Shown here one piece after another: positions 11,561 through 23,749 of a stretch of DNA of 64,000 nt. A program made the translations under genes and the position numbers. How positions within the stretch are numbered: position 1 is the first letter of the stretch; the number at the start of each line of letters is the position of its first letter. Source of the DNA: Pseudoscleropodium purum (lineage: Eukaryota > Streptophyta > Bryopsida > Hypnales > Brachytheciaceae); assembly GCA_963969395.1 (NCBI GenBank), contig OZ017796.1, positions 4,590,501-4,654,500 of the forward strand, read 5' to 3'. The notes beneath the pieces were generated by a model. That model was not told the DNA's origin and did not search any database. It saw only the letters and a list, made by a program, of their open reading frames with translations.

Positions 11561-14500
11561 TTGTTGTAGTTGAATTTAGAATCCTTGTTGTTAATGACTT
11601 CATTCCATCCCTGTCTTTTTCTTGCTTTGTTGTAGTCTATCTAGCCTTTATTACCACTCTCATCTTTTAAAGAAGTTGGTCCCTGCAATAGGATTAAGCT
11701 GTTGTTGTTGTCATTGTCCCCTTCTACTGCAATGACAGGTTTTGTTTAGGGATTAGGCCAATGATTAAATGTTTATACAATGAAAAAAATAGGGTAAAGA
11801 AACTAACTTGTGTTTGTAGTGAGAGCTTTGTTATGCTTGATTACCACTACTTTACTGATGGGAATTGCTTCTTTGTTGAAGTCTTATTTGTCTTTATCTC
11901 TAGGAAAGAATCTCCATGGTTAACTAAGGCATGGTACTCAACCACAAAAGTAGAGCAACAAAGTAAAAGCTAGGTAAACCATAGCACCAAAGCACCAAAA
12001 TGTTTAACTATAGGAGCGATAGAGTAGCAAAGTAAAAGCCAAGTTAAGCATCATAAACCACAAGAGTAGAGTTGGCAAAGTAAAAGCTAAATTAGACACT
12101 CACCTATAAGCCCACTTCTAGCTTTTATGTTGTTTGTAATTGCTACTATAAAGCATTTCTCTATTCTTGCTTTGCAATTGTTGCTTTTATATTGCTCTGT
12201 TCTTTGTTGCAAATTTAAAGCCTTTTCCTTCTGATGGCAATGTTCTATTGTAATGCAAGTTTGGTTATGATAGAGGGTAGATCAGGGACGACATCATGTT
12301 GGAGGTTATCATACATTTTAGTGCTAAAACCCTCCCCACTTCCTTCAATGTGTCGAGAGGGACCCCAATTAAGGATCTTAGCTGCATTGCGGTAGTATAA
12401 GTACCTACGATTTTTATTACATGGCTCCGTTTGCAATGCCCTACTATTTCACAACTTTGGTCTAGAAGCAAAAAAGTCTTTGTTCATACAAGCAAGAAGG
12501 AGCTTGATTTGTACCTCTCATACACCTTACTCATTGCGTACCCCTTGCTAGATGGCTTCAGTAGTTGTAGTGAGAAAAGATGGAATTTTGAGACATGGAA
12601 GAGAAAAAGATGAATTCATGGTGGCTTTCTCGAGTCCTTTGAATATTTTGCTTGCTATTAGATTTCTATAGGATATACTTGATCTTTGAATTTGCAACAC
12701 ATTGTAGGCATGTGCATTGAAAAATCTTTGACTTTTTTTTGGTGTAGTGTAGGCTTTAAAGCGGAATGAATGAGGGCTAATATTCCGGGCATGTGAATGA
12801 TTCTATGAGATTGATTATTGTAGTTGTAGAATTTTTGTAGTAGATTTAGAGAATTTCAATACTAAAGGCTAGATCATTTTAGTTATTGTGGCACATTTTG
12901 GTATCTTGTGGACTAGCAAGGACTATAAAGGCACATGAGTGAGGGCACATTAGTGATTTTTAAAGTTGTATCATTTTAGCACTACATTTAGTTGTACTTG
13001 AGAATATTAATAGTAACAAAGTCACGAAGTTGAATTTGTTTCTTGCAATTATGGTTGCACCTTTTGTTGGCTTCTTGACTTCTTAGTCTAGCTTGCTTTT
13101 AGGTTTGGAGTTCACCCTCACTTCCCGCCGAATGTTCAGTTGAACACCTCCACAACTATTGCTTGCAACCTCTCTACTCATTCCAATCTGTCAATGTTTA
13201 TATTGAACCTTACATTTGCAAGTGTACAATCTATTAGTGTAATTGACTTTTTTTCTTGAGACTAGTCTTTGTCCCTTGAATAATGGGAAAAAGTTCACAT
13301 ACCTTCTTCTATGGAAGGAATAGTGCTTCAAAACCTCACATATGGCATCTAAGCATTGGTTCATGACCACAAACATCATAATCCTGAACCATGAACTAGA
13401 GCTTGAAACTTTAAAAAAAATAGGGCAAAGGCACTCTACAATATTCTTTTAACAATTCTTACCTCTAAACCATTGTAACTGCTTCAAGCATCCCCCAAAA
13501 AATTTAGGTCGCAAAAATTTTCATTTTTCAAAGTTGGGTAGCCTGGCTAAGTAGGGTAGTGACTAGAAAATGGTCGCTCGAGTACTTAGGGGTTAATTTT
13601 ACGCTATGATATAATATAAAATTCATTGAATGGCCACTAAATTCTTTGGACCTGAATTCTATAGAAAACATATCGAAGTAGGTCAAAGATTGAGTACAAA
13701 AAAGATATAGACCCCATAACAAAGACCAAATGTGGACCTCAATGAATTTGGTATAGAAGGATATACTTCAAGAAAGTATCCAAAAGTTAATTTTTGCAAT
13801 ACCAAACCAAATAGAAGCGGTGATAGCAATTCAAGGTGGTGGTACTCTATGGTAGTGGATGTACCACTTTGTTGCAAAGTAGTTGCTAGTGAGCAAGACA
13901 TAATATAAAATTTATGTTATAGTAAACTTCTACAATACTATTGCTTTCTAATGATACCCTATTTGAAACGTCTGCTTAAATTTATTTTAATGCATGAACT
14001 TGCTTTCCTTTGCCTCGGATGTGTATGAAAGAATATAGCAAAATACATTAAAGCCACATCAAAAAAAATTTATGTACATAGTGCAAGCCTTTATAACATA
14101 AAAGATGTGAACCAGTGTTTGCAAAATTGGCTAAAATTCGCCTAAAAACTACCAAATTTTTTCTTGAGCTATTTGTATATGCTAGAAAATCTTAGAAAAA
14201 TTAACATTTTCGAAGTTTCACAAATGTCGTTGACTAGTCAATTGCAAGAAAATCTTTTCATCCATTAACATTTTTCACAGTCATCCACTCTCAGAGTATG
14301 ACGTAGTCGTCACCAAGCGATCTAAGCCATTGATCATTTGCTTGGGTGGCTCCATCTTGATCATCAATTTCGCACCCTATGTGATGCTTAGGGTTTACTC
14401 ATATTTGAGTGTTGGAGCAATTTGTTCTCCTCAATGTGCAGGGTTTTAGCAGACTATGCTTCTACTGTTGAACTCCAGTTCTCTTTCAATGTGCTAATTG

Positions 14501-15261
14501 TTGAATTTTTTATTTTTGAACTGTTGATTTAGTGATCTCCTTGGAAATTGCAAATGCTGGTGCTACATAATGGAGTTTTTCATCTTGCACTTGAAATTTG
14601 TGTTGTCACAATTCTCGAGTAATTATAGTTGTTCAAACTTTGAACGTTGCTAGCTTGGTGCGCATCCTACGCCGTCGTTTGTACTTGCAATTGTTGCAAG
14701 TTTTATTGTTGTACATTCTGAGCGCCAAGACTATGAATCTTGTATTCCTGCCTGGCTCTGAAGTTCTAGGGATTCTAGCCATTTTGAATCCTTGCATTCA
14801 TAGCGTTGTGGAAATGGAGGCTTTGAGTGATTGTTGGCGAATGTGGAGTTTGTAGACGTTGGTGTCACCGGGACATTCTTCCCATTTAAGGATTGCATTG
14901 TTGCATAGTTTCCTCACTTTTGTGGCTCGATTTTGCTTCCTTCGTGTTCAGTACTTTGCTTTTCTTTATTTTGTGCATGCTTTTATCAATTTTGTATTTT
15001 GCGCTTAGGTGTTATTTGTGGGAAACTATGCGGTTGGGGTGTTGGAGTGCAGATTGTGTTGGAATGGTGCCGCACTTTAAGCTACTTGACAACTTTTGAG
15101 TCAAGATGTTCTTTTCAAGTTGTAATAGCAAAGGGATGGGGGAATTCATGGCCGCAATAGAGGTTTGCATCGACCACAACTGCACGCATGTTTTGGAGAC
15201 CTAGCTACCCGATTTCTTTTTCATCCCTATACATTTCTCAAGTCTCTTTGAGACCACTATC
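11561..15261. other. Long gene-free stretch upstream of the hAT relic
   Basis: No supported gene was found. From about 11560 to 14100 the sequence is AT-rich with only short interrupted frames. From about 14270 to 15260 it is richer in G and C and could be the 5' part of the hAT-type element that follows, but no conserved protein text was recognised. Confidence 0.4.
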
Positions 15262-18010
15262 ATGTCTCCTCCCTCCAAATTGAATAATGGTGACCCCATT
15301 TCCACACAAAGGGGGAAGAAAAAAAATGCTGCCAAAACCGCCGTCTCTTCTGCATCCAAGCAGAAGAAAGTGGCCTCTAGCATAATCACACGAAGATGGA
15401 AATTTGTATAGGTAGCAAAGTTTACTTGGGTTGAAGCCGAATTTAATGGCAATGGCAACCTTAAGGGTGTTGTGTACTAGAGCTGCAGCGCGGTGAACGA
15501 AAGGCAAAAGGTGATTGTCTCAAAGGGGGATAACCTAGAGAAACATGAAGGGAAGAGAAGGTGCATGGAGGATGGGGTGCCTTTGGTGCACCTGAAGAAG
15601 GGGGAGACATTCACAAAACTTGATTGCAAGCACATACAATATTACAAGATTTGCGATGATCACTTGCGAGGGACTGTTGCGGATCAAGTTGTCAGCAGAT
15701 TGCATGGTGAACTGAAATGCAAGGGAGTGCAATTCTCTATCCTTTTCTAAGTTTTGAATCATGGGCATCCATTGTGTGATTATGAACATGAGCAGTACCT
15801 CTTGAAACACCTTAAGGTCAAGAATTTGCCAATGAACCATTGGTGTGAGAATAGTGGGTGGGAGATGAGTGAACACATCCATGCATGTGTTCTATCTCAT
15901 TAGAAGATTTTTGGGGCCTTTAGATGCCTATGAGTTATCACGGCCTGTGAACGTAAGAAATAGGTTCGGTGTAGCGGTCTGACGTGGCCGAGACCCTGCC
16001 ATGTCATTGACCAAAAAAAAAAAATTTAATTTTTTTTTTTGCATTTGGAGACTAAATTTTTTCATTTTTTTATGAAATTTTTTTTTTTGACAGTGGACCG
16101 TTCCCCTGGCTACGGAGAACAGCTGCGGGGGAACAGGCCTGAAATAGGCTTCTAGACCCTCCAAAACTCTTCTAATGACTTTGAAGGCTGTTATCCAGTC
16201 CGCTTGCATTGTCTCCATCAACGCTGATGAAGTTATAGTTGTGGACAATACGTCCTGGTTTGGTATGCATGTGTATGTCATGAATGATTGGGAGAGGGTT
16301 CTCTACTTACTACATCTATCATGTGTTGCCAATGGCACTATTGACCATCTTACAAGTACAATCATGCACTTGTTAGGGGAGGGAGGGCTTACTCGAGAGT
16401 CCATAGCGTCAAAGGTAATTTGTTTCAAGGCTAATGGTGTGTCAACCTTCCAGGGACATAAAATCAGTGTCACTGCCCAAATCCAGTAAAAATGGGCCCC
16501 TTTCCTCGTCAATGCTAGCTGCGTCAATCACCGCATCAACTTGGTGGTTGAGACTTTGTCGAACTACCCTATGATTTTTTATTTGGAAGGACTGTTTGAG
16601 TCCGTGTACACTTACTTTTGCCACAACCAAAAACGACACTCTAAATTGCAAAAACTAGCAGATCTCATGGAAACTAAGGCTAAGAAAATGCTGAGAAATG
16701 TTAAGACTTGTTGGATTTCCATGAAGAGTCTAGCTGAACGAGTTATCAGTGCTTATAGTACTTTGCTAGTGAAGATGGGGTTGGACGTATATGTTGGCTA
16801 GAAGTCCACCGCTGCAAGTGGGAACTTTGATGTCCTTGTAGATGTTGATATGTTGTTGTCACTTGCTTTGTTCATCCCGATGTTGAGTGCGGTTCATTGT
16901 TTGATCAAATTGAGCCAAGCACGTGACATCTTTGTACATGACTTCATGCAATCTATCAAGATTTGCCAAAACGAATTGGCAAGGATGTTCATTGACTCTT
17001 CCATAGTGTACAATTCAGTGGAGTTTGCTCAATACAATAAGATTGAGCAGCTAAAGAGTGATGATAATCCTATGGAGTGGCAACTAATGGAAGGTGATAG
17101 CGGAATTTCATACTTGGTGCTCAAGTTGGGAATCACCACTATATTTGCCCAATGCAAGGACAAGTTCTTAAGGGCTTAGATTTTTCTCACACAAGAGGAA
17201 TTTAAGTGCTACTAAGACACTGTTGAGAGGCAATTTGAAGATAAGTGTGTTTTGCTTGCAATTTTTTTCATTCTCTGGTTTTTTTTTTCAATTCATTGCA
17301 TTGGCAATGAAATGAATTTGATTTCCATTTTTTTTCCTTGTTGTTTTTTAGTCTTGTTTGCTTTCTTGTTTGGTGTCTTGTGCTTGTATTCTCATTCCTT
17401 GTTGTTTGTTTTGTGATGCAGAGATTGCTTAGTCCCTTTGTGTTGAACTTGACAAAAGGTTTCTCCAATAGCAGTTACTTGATGCGTTTGGGATCATCTA
17501 CACCCAATACTGGAAACAAGAAGGGGCAGATGCAAATTTTCCACAACATTTATCAATGCTCAAGAAATTTTATTACCATGCTAAGATCTTGAATGTAGGA
17601 AGCTTAAAGGGTGAGGGAAAGAAACACCATATAGTCCTTGAAATGCTCTGTCCTTCCAAGTTCAACAATTAGTAGAGTCTTTTTAAGATGACAATGAAGT
17701 CCAACACTGATGCCGCACTTGGGCTGCCTTTTCATGTGAATCCAGTAATCAAATTGTGGAGAATCCTTTCACAATCACGTCACTTACAAAGCTTGTTCTC
17801 TGAGTATTTCAAAGTCACCAAGATTGGATGCTACATGGTCTTGGGCTTGGTGGAAGATGAAAGATGTTTCAACATATTGAAATTTCTGAAGTCTTGCCAC
17901 CGAAATTGTTTGGGTAAGCATTTGCCGCTTTGTGGTTTGTATGTTTGGGCAAAGTTTCTATTCCTTGGAAACATTCCCGTATAAGGAGGCCATTGACTCA
18001 TGACAAAATG
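15262..18010 (+). pseudogene. hAT-type transposase relic
   Basis: A possible start ATG is at 15262, followed by a Lys-rich segment. Broken frames then give hAT-type text. NADEVIVVDNTSWFGMHVYV at about 16210-16280 resembles the DE-T-VDN-SWI-VH-YV block. METKAKKMLRNVKTCWISM at about 16670-16725 resembles the ETK-K-L-NV-TRWISM block. The C-terminal dimerisation signature LVEDERCFNILKFLKSCHRN lies at about 17845-17910, ending with a frame-shifted FPYKEAID near 17980. At least four stops or shifts break it, and a 0.28-kb element is inserted at 15898-16177. Intact relatives carry out cut-and-paste transposition with 8-bp duplications. A pyrimidine-rich stretch at about 17250-17420 ending in GATGCAG may be a real intron. 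The assignment to hAT is by remembered motif layout. Confidence 0.75.
15898..16177. mobile_element. TIR element A (CATTAGAAGA ends) nested in the hAT relic
   Basis: The left end is CATTAGAAGATTTTTGGGG and the right end finishes CCAAAACTCTTCTAATG, giving terminal inverted repeats of about 17 bp. The interior holds long A and T runs and a TGACGTGGC segment. An inverted relative lies at 61916-62200. Both carry the ACGGTCCA/TGGACCGT and TCTCCAAATGC/GCATTTGGAGA segments. Superfamily undecided, because no clear target-site duplication was seen. Confidence 0.7.
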
Positions 18011-18299
18011 CAGTTAAAAAAGGGCAACATGGTGATTTGTAAGGTGGCAAAGTGGCGGGCTGGCAACAGCTTAGTAGTATCTTCCTCCATCCATATTCCT
18101 TACACTTAGTTTTCATGAGATTTTGTTGGATTATGAACTCAAATTGCAAGTGTTTCCTTGACAATCATTGTCCTTGTTACGGTGTGCTTTGTGTTGCACA
18201 CATTCACAAACTAGAGAATGGAGTGTAGTGACTGGAGCCTGGAGCCTCTTTACTTGGGCCATCATAGCATTATCGGTGATTGGTTGGGTGATTTGGCAT

Positions 18300-18594
18300 C
18301 AGGGTTGACAAATTAGTATGTCCGCCCCAAAATAGCGTCCGTAACCCGGACATCTGTCCTCACGGACGCCATGGGATGCAGCGTCCCTCCCGCCGTCGGA
18401 AGGCGGACGGACGGGGCGGACGCCCAGATCATGCGGACCACATCAGTCCGATTGGACGGCCATAACCGGGCGGACGGGGGGACAGGCGGACGGGGCGGTC
18501 CCAGTGGACACTGCGTTTGCCGGGACCGCGAATGTCAGCGGACGCTGCGGACACAGCGTCGGTGTCTGGACGTCCAACCGTCCTGTCAACCCTG
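18300..18594. mobile_element. GC-rich hAT-type MITE with 8-bp TSD
   Basis: Perfect 11-bp terminal inverted repeats, CAGGGTTGACA and TGTCAACCCTG, bound a 295-bp element. Direct copies of TTTGGCAT flank it at 18292-18299 and 18595-18602. CAGGG-type ends with an 8-bp duplication are the hAT superfamily signature. The interior is very GC-rich, dominated by GGACG/CGTCC-type words, in sharp contrast with the AT-rich surroundings. The open frames inside it are low-complexity and not genes. Confidence 0.9.
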
Positions 18595-18602
18595 TTTGGC
18601 AT

Positions 18603-19600
18603 CATAGCAGTCTAGCAGAGCATCACCAAAATGTTTTGGTATTGTGGAGGTTGTCATCGTGTTTTGGCAATTGTTTAGAATTTTTTGTTCTTATTACTAT
18701 AACTTGTAGTTGTTGTATTGTTGTTTGTTTGTTTGTCTTGTGTGCATGTCCCACTAACATTGCAAACAAGTAGTCTTACTTTTTGCAAGTAGGATTCAAT
18801 CCCCTAGTTAGTGTAAGTTTTGTGTTTCCAATCTTGTACTTAGAATTTCAGCAAACAAGTTTGTATTCTACTAGCTTCAGCTTTCAATGTGGTACCAAAC
18901 TTTTCAATTCCTAACGTGTGCAATTGCATTATCTTCAAATTTGTAATCTTAGATTTTGATATTTGTAGTTTTGAATGTATGGCTTCAAGTTTTGAGTTAA
19001 TGTTGTGTGATTGTGTTCATATTTGTGATTATTATTCCTTCACATTCATCTCCAAATGATCAAGTATATTCACGCAAATGTTCACAACTTCACATGTTCT
19101 TTTGCAATTTGAACCTCTAAAAATAACAAGCAGTAGCCATGTGGACTCTATCACAAAGCCTCCCGTGTTGCAAAACCGCTTTTATCAAGGAAAAAAAAAG
19201 TATCCTAAACTCCAACAATACATTCTAAAAATTAGCACACTGTTCCTAATACAGAAATAGAATGTTGCAGAAATAACCCTCGTTACTTCCACAATAATAG
19301 CCAACCAGTGAATTACCCAAAACCTATTTTGAAAACGCTGATGTGAACATGAGATTTTAGAAAGTCATCACATATATTTTTCAATTAATTATTATGCAAA
19401 ACCATGAAAAACAAATAAAATAATTCACCAAAAATAGAATTCCTATTTTAGAACATTAAAATTACATATGTTGATTAAGGTTCCATAAAGCAATAGATTT
19501 AAGAGGATAGTTTTAACAGGATATTCTTAAAATGAAGTTAAAATGGAAAAATTTGAAAGGTTCCATAGTGGGATTGCAGGACTTCTTGGAGGGTAACTTA
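18603..19600. other. AT-rich stretch upstream of SPC25
   Basis: No gene or clear repeat was found. From about 19600 the GC content rises toward the SPC25 start, so 19600-19973 probably holds its promoter and 5' UTR. No TATA box or start site could be picked with confidence. Confidence 0.4.
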
Positions 19601-19973
19601 CCAGTACAATGTGGATACAACACAACTTGGTTATTTGCATCATGTCTCCCTGATGTATCGAATTGATATCCATCAGTGCGTGTTCACTTTAAGAACAGGT
19701 CGAGAACCGGAGGCGGGTATCAAACATGCCTACGATGATAGGGAACCTGGTGCATCCTTCTATACGGGTATCAACTCCTCACTTCGTCTCTCTCGATTTG
19801 AATTGAACGCCCGCCATTGCGTCGCTGTGTACTTTAGTCCTCGCCCCTTGTTGCGCAGCACGCTCAAGGCCATGGCGAGGTCCAATTGAAGCGTTCCTTT
19901 GTTAAGAGGTCTCATTTGTTTCATGTTTCTTTGTTGTGTTTCTCTGTGCGGGAAATCGAAGATCCCTTGAGAA

Positions 19974-22900
19974 ATGGAACAGAATGAGAGCAATGGCACC
20001 GCTCAGCTGGGCAAGGAGCTCGCCCCCATTTTTAAGGGTATGGATGCTTGGAGGTCGCAGGTGGAGAGCTTGTTGAGTGACGCCACTGCGGCTGCCGCCT
20101 CCATTCGTGTCTCTTCCCAAGGTTAACTTTCCTGCATTCTGTTCATGTATTTCGCATTGTAATGGAGCTTTCTGGTGAAAGCTTGTACCGGTATGCAATC
20201 GAATTTTTTTTTTTTATTAGTTGTAAGGTAAGTCAAGTTAAGGATGACACGTTGTGTGGACCCTTCGATTGTTGTACTCATGGATTTACAAAAAAAATTC
20301 TTTGCAAAAGAATGGCAAGTCAGAGAAAATTCCACGTGTGTTTCGGTTAGCTCATTTTTTTGAAAAAGAATCTGCATTATGGGTGGTCAAATTTTAAACA
20401 TATTGCTCTCCAATCTTGCCCCTAGGGATTATTCTCATTCATTTGGAAGCTACTGTGGCTCCGACACAGTTGCAATTCTAATTTATAAGCGTCCTAATGA
20501 ATGAATGTTTTGCCATGTGTAAAGATTGCACAGTGATGTTCATTGAATTCGTGAAAATGGTCACTTCTCATGCCAATTCCAACTCTCTCAATCTCAATCC
20601 TGCACATTGCTGTCATGATGTGGACCCGAGTGCAGTTTTCACTAAATTTGGATGCAACAGAGTGAAATCGGGTACGAGAGTAGGGTGAAAATTGGACCGG
20701 GGGACCACTATGGATCTGCCTACCTTATGTGCACTTAAAAAGAGTCCAGATGAGTTGAGCATGGTTCTTAAAAGTGCGGTGAAGTTTTCCTGAAGGTATT
20801 TCAATGTCTTGTTGCAGAGGATTACAAGGAGTTATTATGCCGATCGAAGATCTTGGAAGGCGACGATCACTTCGTCAGAAAAGGTTTGCTTGATCCATCA
20901 GCATTTTGATTGTATTCGTGCCTTCTCTTGAGTTTTTGTGGCATTTTGGCAAAGACTTTGCAAGATTTTGTTGTAGGAGAGACAACCATGAGGAATGTAC
21001 CAAATGCTGTCTGACTTTGAAAATTTGAATGAAATATGGTTTGCTGTAACAGTGAGGAACCAGAGGACGACCTCAAAATTAAACCCCAAATGTCAAACTA
21101 AAAAGAAATCCACTTCGGAAGCTGAAGTTGGTTTCAGTAACTTTGAAAATATATTTGTATCTTTCAAAACAGTACGTCATGATTTCTTCATTGGTGTATT
21201 TTGTTTCCTTGTAGATTCCCAAATGGAAGTGACCACATTTGACCATTTTGTGCGCTTAGCTAGGGAATAACCCCCAAGGCCCTTTTTTCATTAAAAAAAT
21301 TCACTCAAAACTGTCATCCCTACTGCAAAGAGCAAAAAAGTTCATTTTTTTTTTTTTTTCATATCTAAATGTAGGATTTTGAGTTAGAGTAGTATATAAA
21401 TGTGTGGAAGAGATTTCAGAAATTTTGATTGTGTAGATTGCCTAGATATTTGCATTTAAAGTGAAGAAAATAAGTTTTTTTGCACCTTGCATGACTAGGT
21501 ATAAGACTTTTAATCTTCTTAACTTAAAGATGTTTGCACTACAGATTTTGATTTTTAATTTTTTTTGCTGAAGAATTGAGTTGAGAGTCTCATAATTATT
21601 TTTGAAAAAACACACTTGATTTTCATTCTTTAAAGAATTGTTAAGTAGAAGAGGATACAAGTTAGAATGAAAATCTAAATTGTTAATAGTTCTAAGATGG
21701 AATTAGAAAGCAATCATAACCATGTAGAACTTCTTTTTTTTTTAAATTGTGAAAATTGAGTTCAAAAACGAATCCTACTTGTTATTTTTTGAAGAAGATG
21801 TTGTGATTGCCTTAAATACAAGAGTTTCCATAACTTTCTTGTCACTAGTCCAAATTGAATGAACCAAATCTCTCCATGTGAACAATAATAATTCTATGAG
21901 AAAAAAAAAAAAATTATTTATTTTGTGCTTTTGTGCTTTTTTGGTTCTGCTCAACAAACTCCATTTTGAGCTTAGGGTGGCATAGCTTTTGCCCCTGGGC
22001 ACTAATTGAAATAAAAATTATATTCCCCAAAAGCTAATGTGTTTTTCTATCTTCGAAAAAAGTTGAGATCATAGTAACCCACCTAAACATTCAAATTTCC
22101 CTTTCAGAGGACACTTGGGACTTTATAAATGAGATGTTGGAAATACAATAGGAGTTTTTATTTCTAGGACGTAGAGTTTCTATTTCCAGCTAGGTAGAGT
22201 TAAAATGGTTTGAGTAGTATTGCGGTTGGACTGTAGTGAGGGAAGCGCAACAGGAAGAGCTGAGCAAGTGCGAGCAAGAAACGTCGGAGGCGTATAAAAG
22301 ACTAGAAGACCTCCACGAACACACTACGAAGTTATTTCAACTTAAAGCAGACCGAGAAGCACTTATTTCCAAGTTTATGTCGGGTAAAATTTCCATGATC
22401 TCCTCAATCAAGTCCCTCTTTTCAATTCCTATTTAGACTCCTCGTCGCTCTCTCACTTGAACTGACACCAAGAAGTCTTAAAGCTTTTATGAAAGCTAAT
22501 TGGGAGGCGGTGTAATTGTTTGCAGAGATCACAGACAAGCTAAGTCATAAGAAGCAGAAAGTGAAGGCGTTGCATGAAGCTACGGAATGGTACAAACGAC
22601 TGTTGAGTATGCGTTGTGAGTACTCTGACGGTAAGTATGCAAGCGTATGAAGGATCAGCAACTTGCAACGTGTGTAGTAGTTGACTTTGCACTTTATCAT
22701 CTTACGCTTCAGCAGCCTCTCATAGAGGCAGATGAAACTATAAGTATGGATGCCCGCATTGGCTTTGCAGTAGAGACCGTGATTAATTGAGCATACCGTC
22801 GCGATTGGGAACAAAGATTTTTTAGGCAAATGCTTAATAGCGACACTCTGTCCGTTTGTGAGGGTGTAATATGGCATATACCATATGACTTAGTCTGCGT

Positions 22901-23589
22901 TTTTATACTGAAGTCTGAGTGGGATTTCTGACAGCTGTGAAATTCATATTCACCAATGTGGATCCCCGCGACGCTGATCGTGTGTTCAGTTTCTCTATTC
23001 GCATGGATAAAAGTTCTGCCTCTTGGACACGTAAGTTACCTTCGCTTATGGGCTTATGGTAGACGAGTTGTCGGATTGACTTCATATCTTTACTCCTGCA
23101 ATGATTCTCGGTTTGTTAACTTCTAAGTGCCCAAATGGTCGAAAGTAACCACTTCCATATTTGTAGGAGTGTAATAAATCGTTTAAGAAGCCTCAAGAAA
23201 GTGAACAAAGTGTACCAATAGAATGAAGAAATCATGTCCTACATTTTTGAACGATAGAAGTTTATTTGAAGGTTGGATTAATTGACTATATTAGCTTCCC
23301 CCAAAAGACTTTCTGATTTTAGCTTTGGACTCCCAGGGGTTAATACAATGACACGCATGATGTGACAACAGTTGTGAGAACAGCGTGGTGGTCCAGTCAG
23401 GAAAGTTCTTATCCTTACGTATGCTTAACAAGAGTTTGTGGTGCAGTGGTGGATTGTAAACCCTGGGTGGATGCAGCGCCCAGTTTTGTGGAGACGCTGA
23501 ACAACAGCAACGAGTTATCACGGTTTGTGAGATCCATGCGTCGAGAATTTGAAGTCCTTGCTGTTAGATCTCGGTACTTCGTGAATTGA
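19974..23589 (+). CDS. SPC25: Kinetochore protein SPC25 (Ndc80 complex subunit)
   Basis: Six exons join in frame: 19974-20121, 20818-20883, 22237-22383, 22526-22630, 22935-23030, 23447-23589. They give 705 nt including the stop, or 234 aa, close to animal SPC25 length. All five introns are GT-AG and all are phase 1. Residues of about 50-145 are charged and heptad-like, as expected for the coiled coil that pairs with SPC24. The C-terminal globular part has EWYKRLL, VKFIFTNVDP (157-166), VDCKPW (189-194) and SRFVRSMRREF, matching the plant blocks WYN, FTFTNI, LL-C-P and FVR-MR-F. With SPC24, NDC80 and NUF2 it links centromeric chromatin to spindle microtubules in mitosis and meiosis. The first ATG of the open frame was used as the start. 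A different C-terminus is possible if 23574-23618 is removed as a 45-nt intron. Confidence 0.9.
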
Positions 23590-23619
23590 TAGAGCCCGGT
23601 ACTCCTCTTTCATTCTAGT

Positions 23620-23743
23620 GTGGATTGTACACCTCGTGAGGGTACACCTGAGTGTACTGAGAGCGTTTCCCAGCACACCATTGTAGAAATTGACTCCAAT
23701 GCCTGGTATCGTGGGGCATACCAATTGGCAGAGGGTAAATAGT
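23620..23743 (+). other. Open segment just after SPC25, possible alternative C-terminal exon
   Basis: After a CATTCTAG acceptor-like site the sequence is open for about 40 codons (VDCTPREGTPECTE...AYQLAEGK) to a TAG at about 23741. It would be in frame with SPC25 if 23574-23618 (GTACTT...TCTAG) were spliced out. At 45 nt that intron would be unusually short for a plant. Otherwise this is 3' UTR. Confidence 0.25.
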
Positions 23744-23749
23744 ATTTCT

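Noticed and set aside
15535..16281. Two minus-strand frames of 115-117 codons
   Set aside because: They are antisense to the hAT-type relic and its nested element. The + strand carries the recognisable protein text.
18371..18773. Two overlapping open frames rich in Arg, Gly and Thr
   Set aside because: They lie within or run out of the GC-rich hAT-type MITE and reflect its repeated GGACG words.
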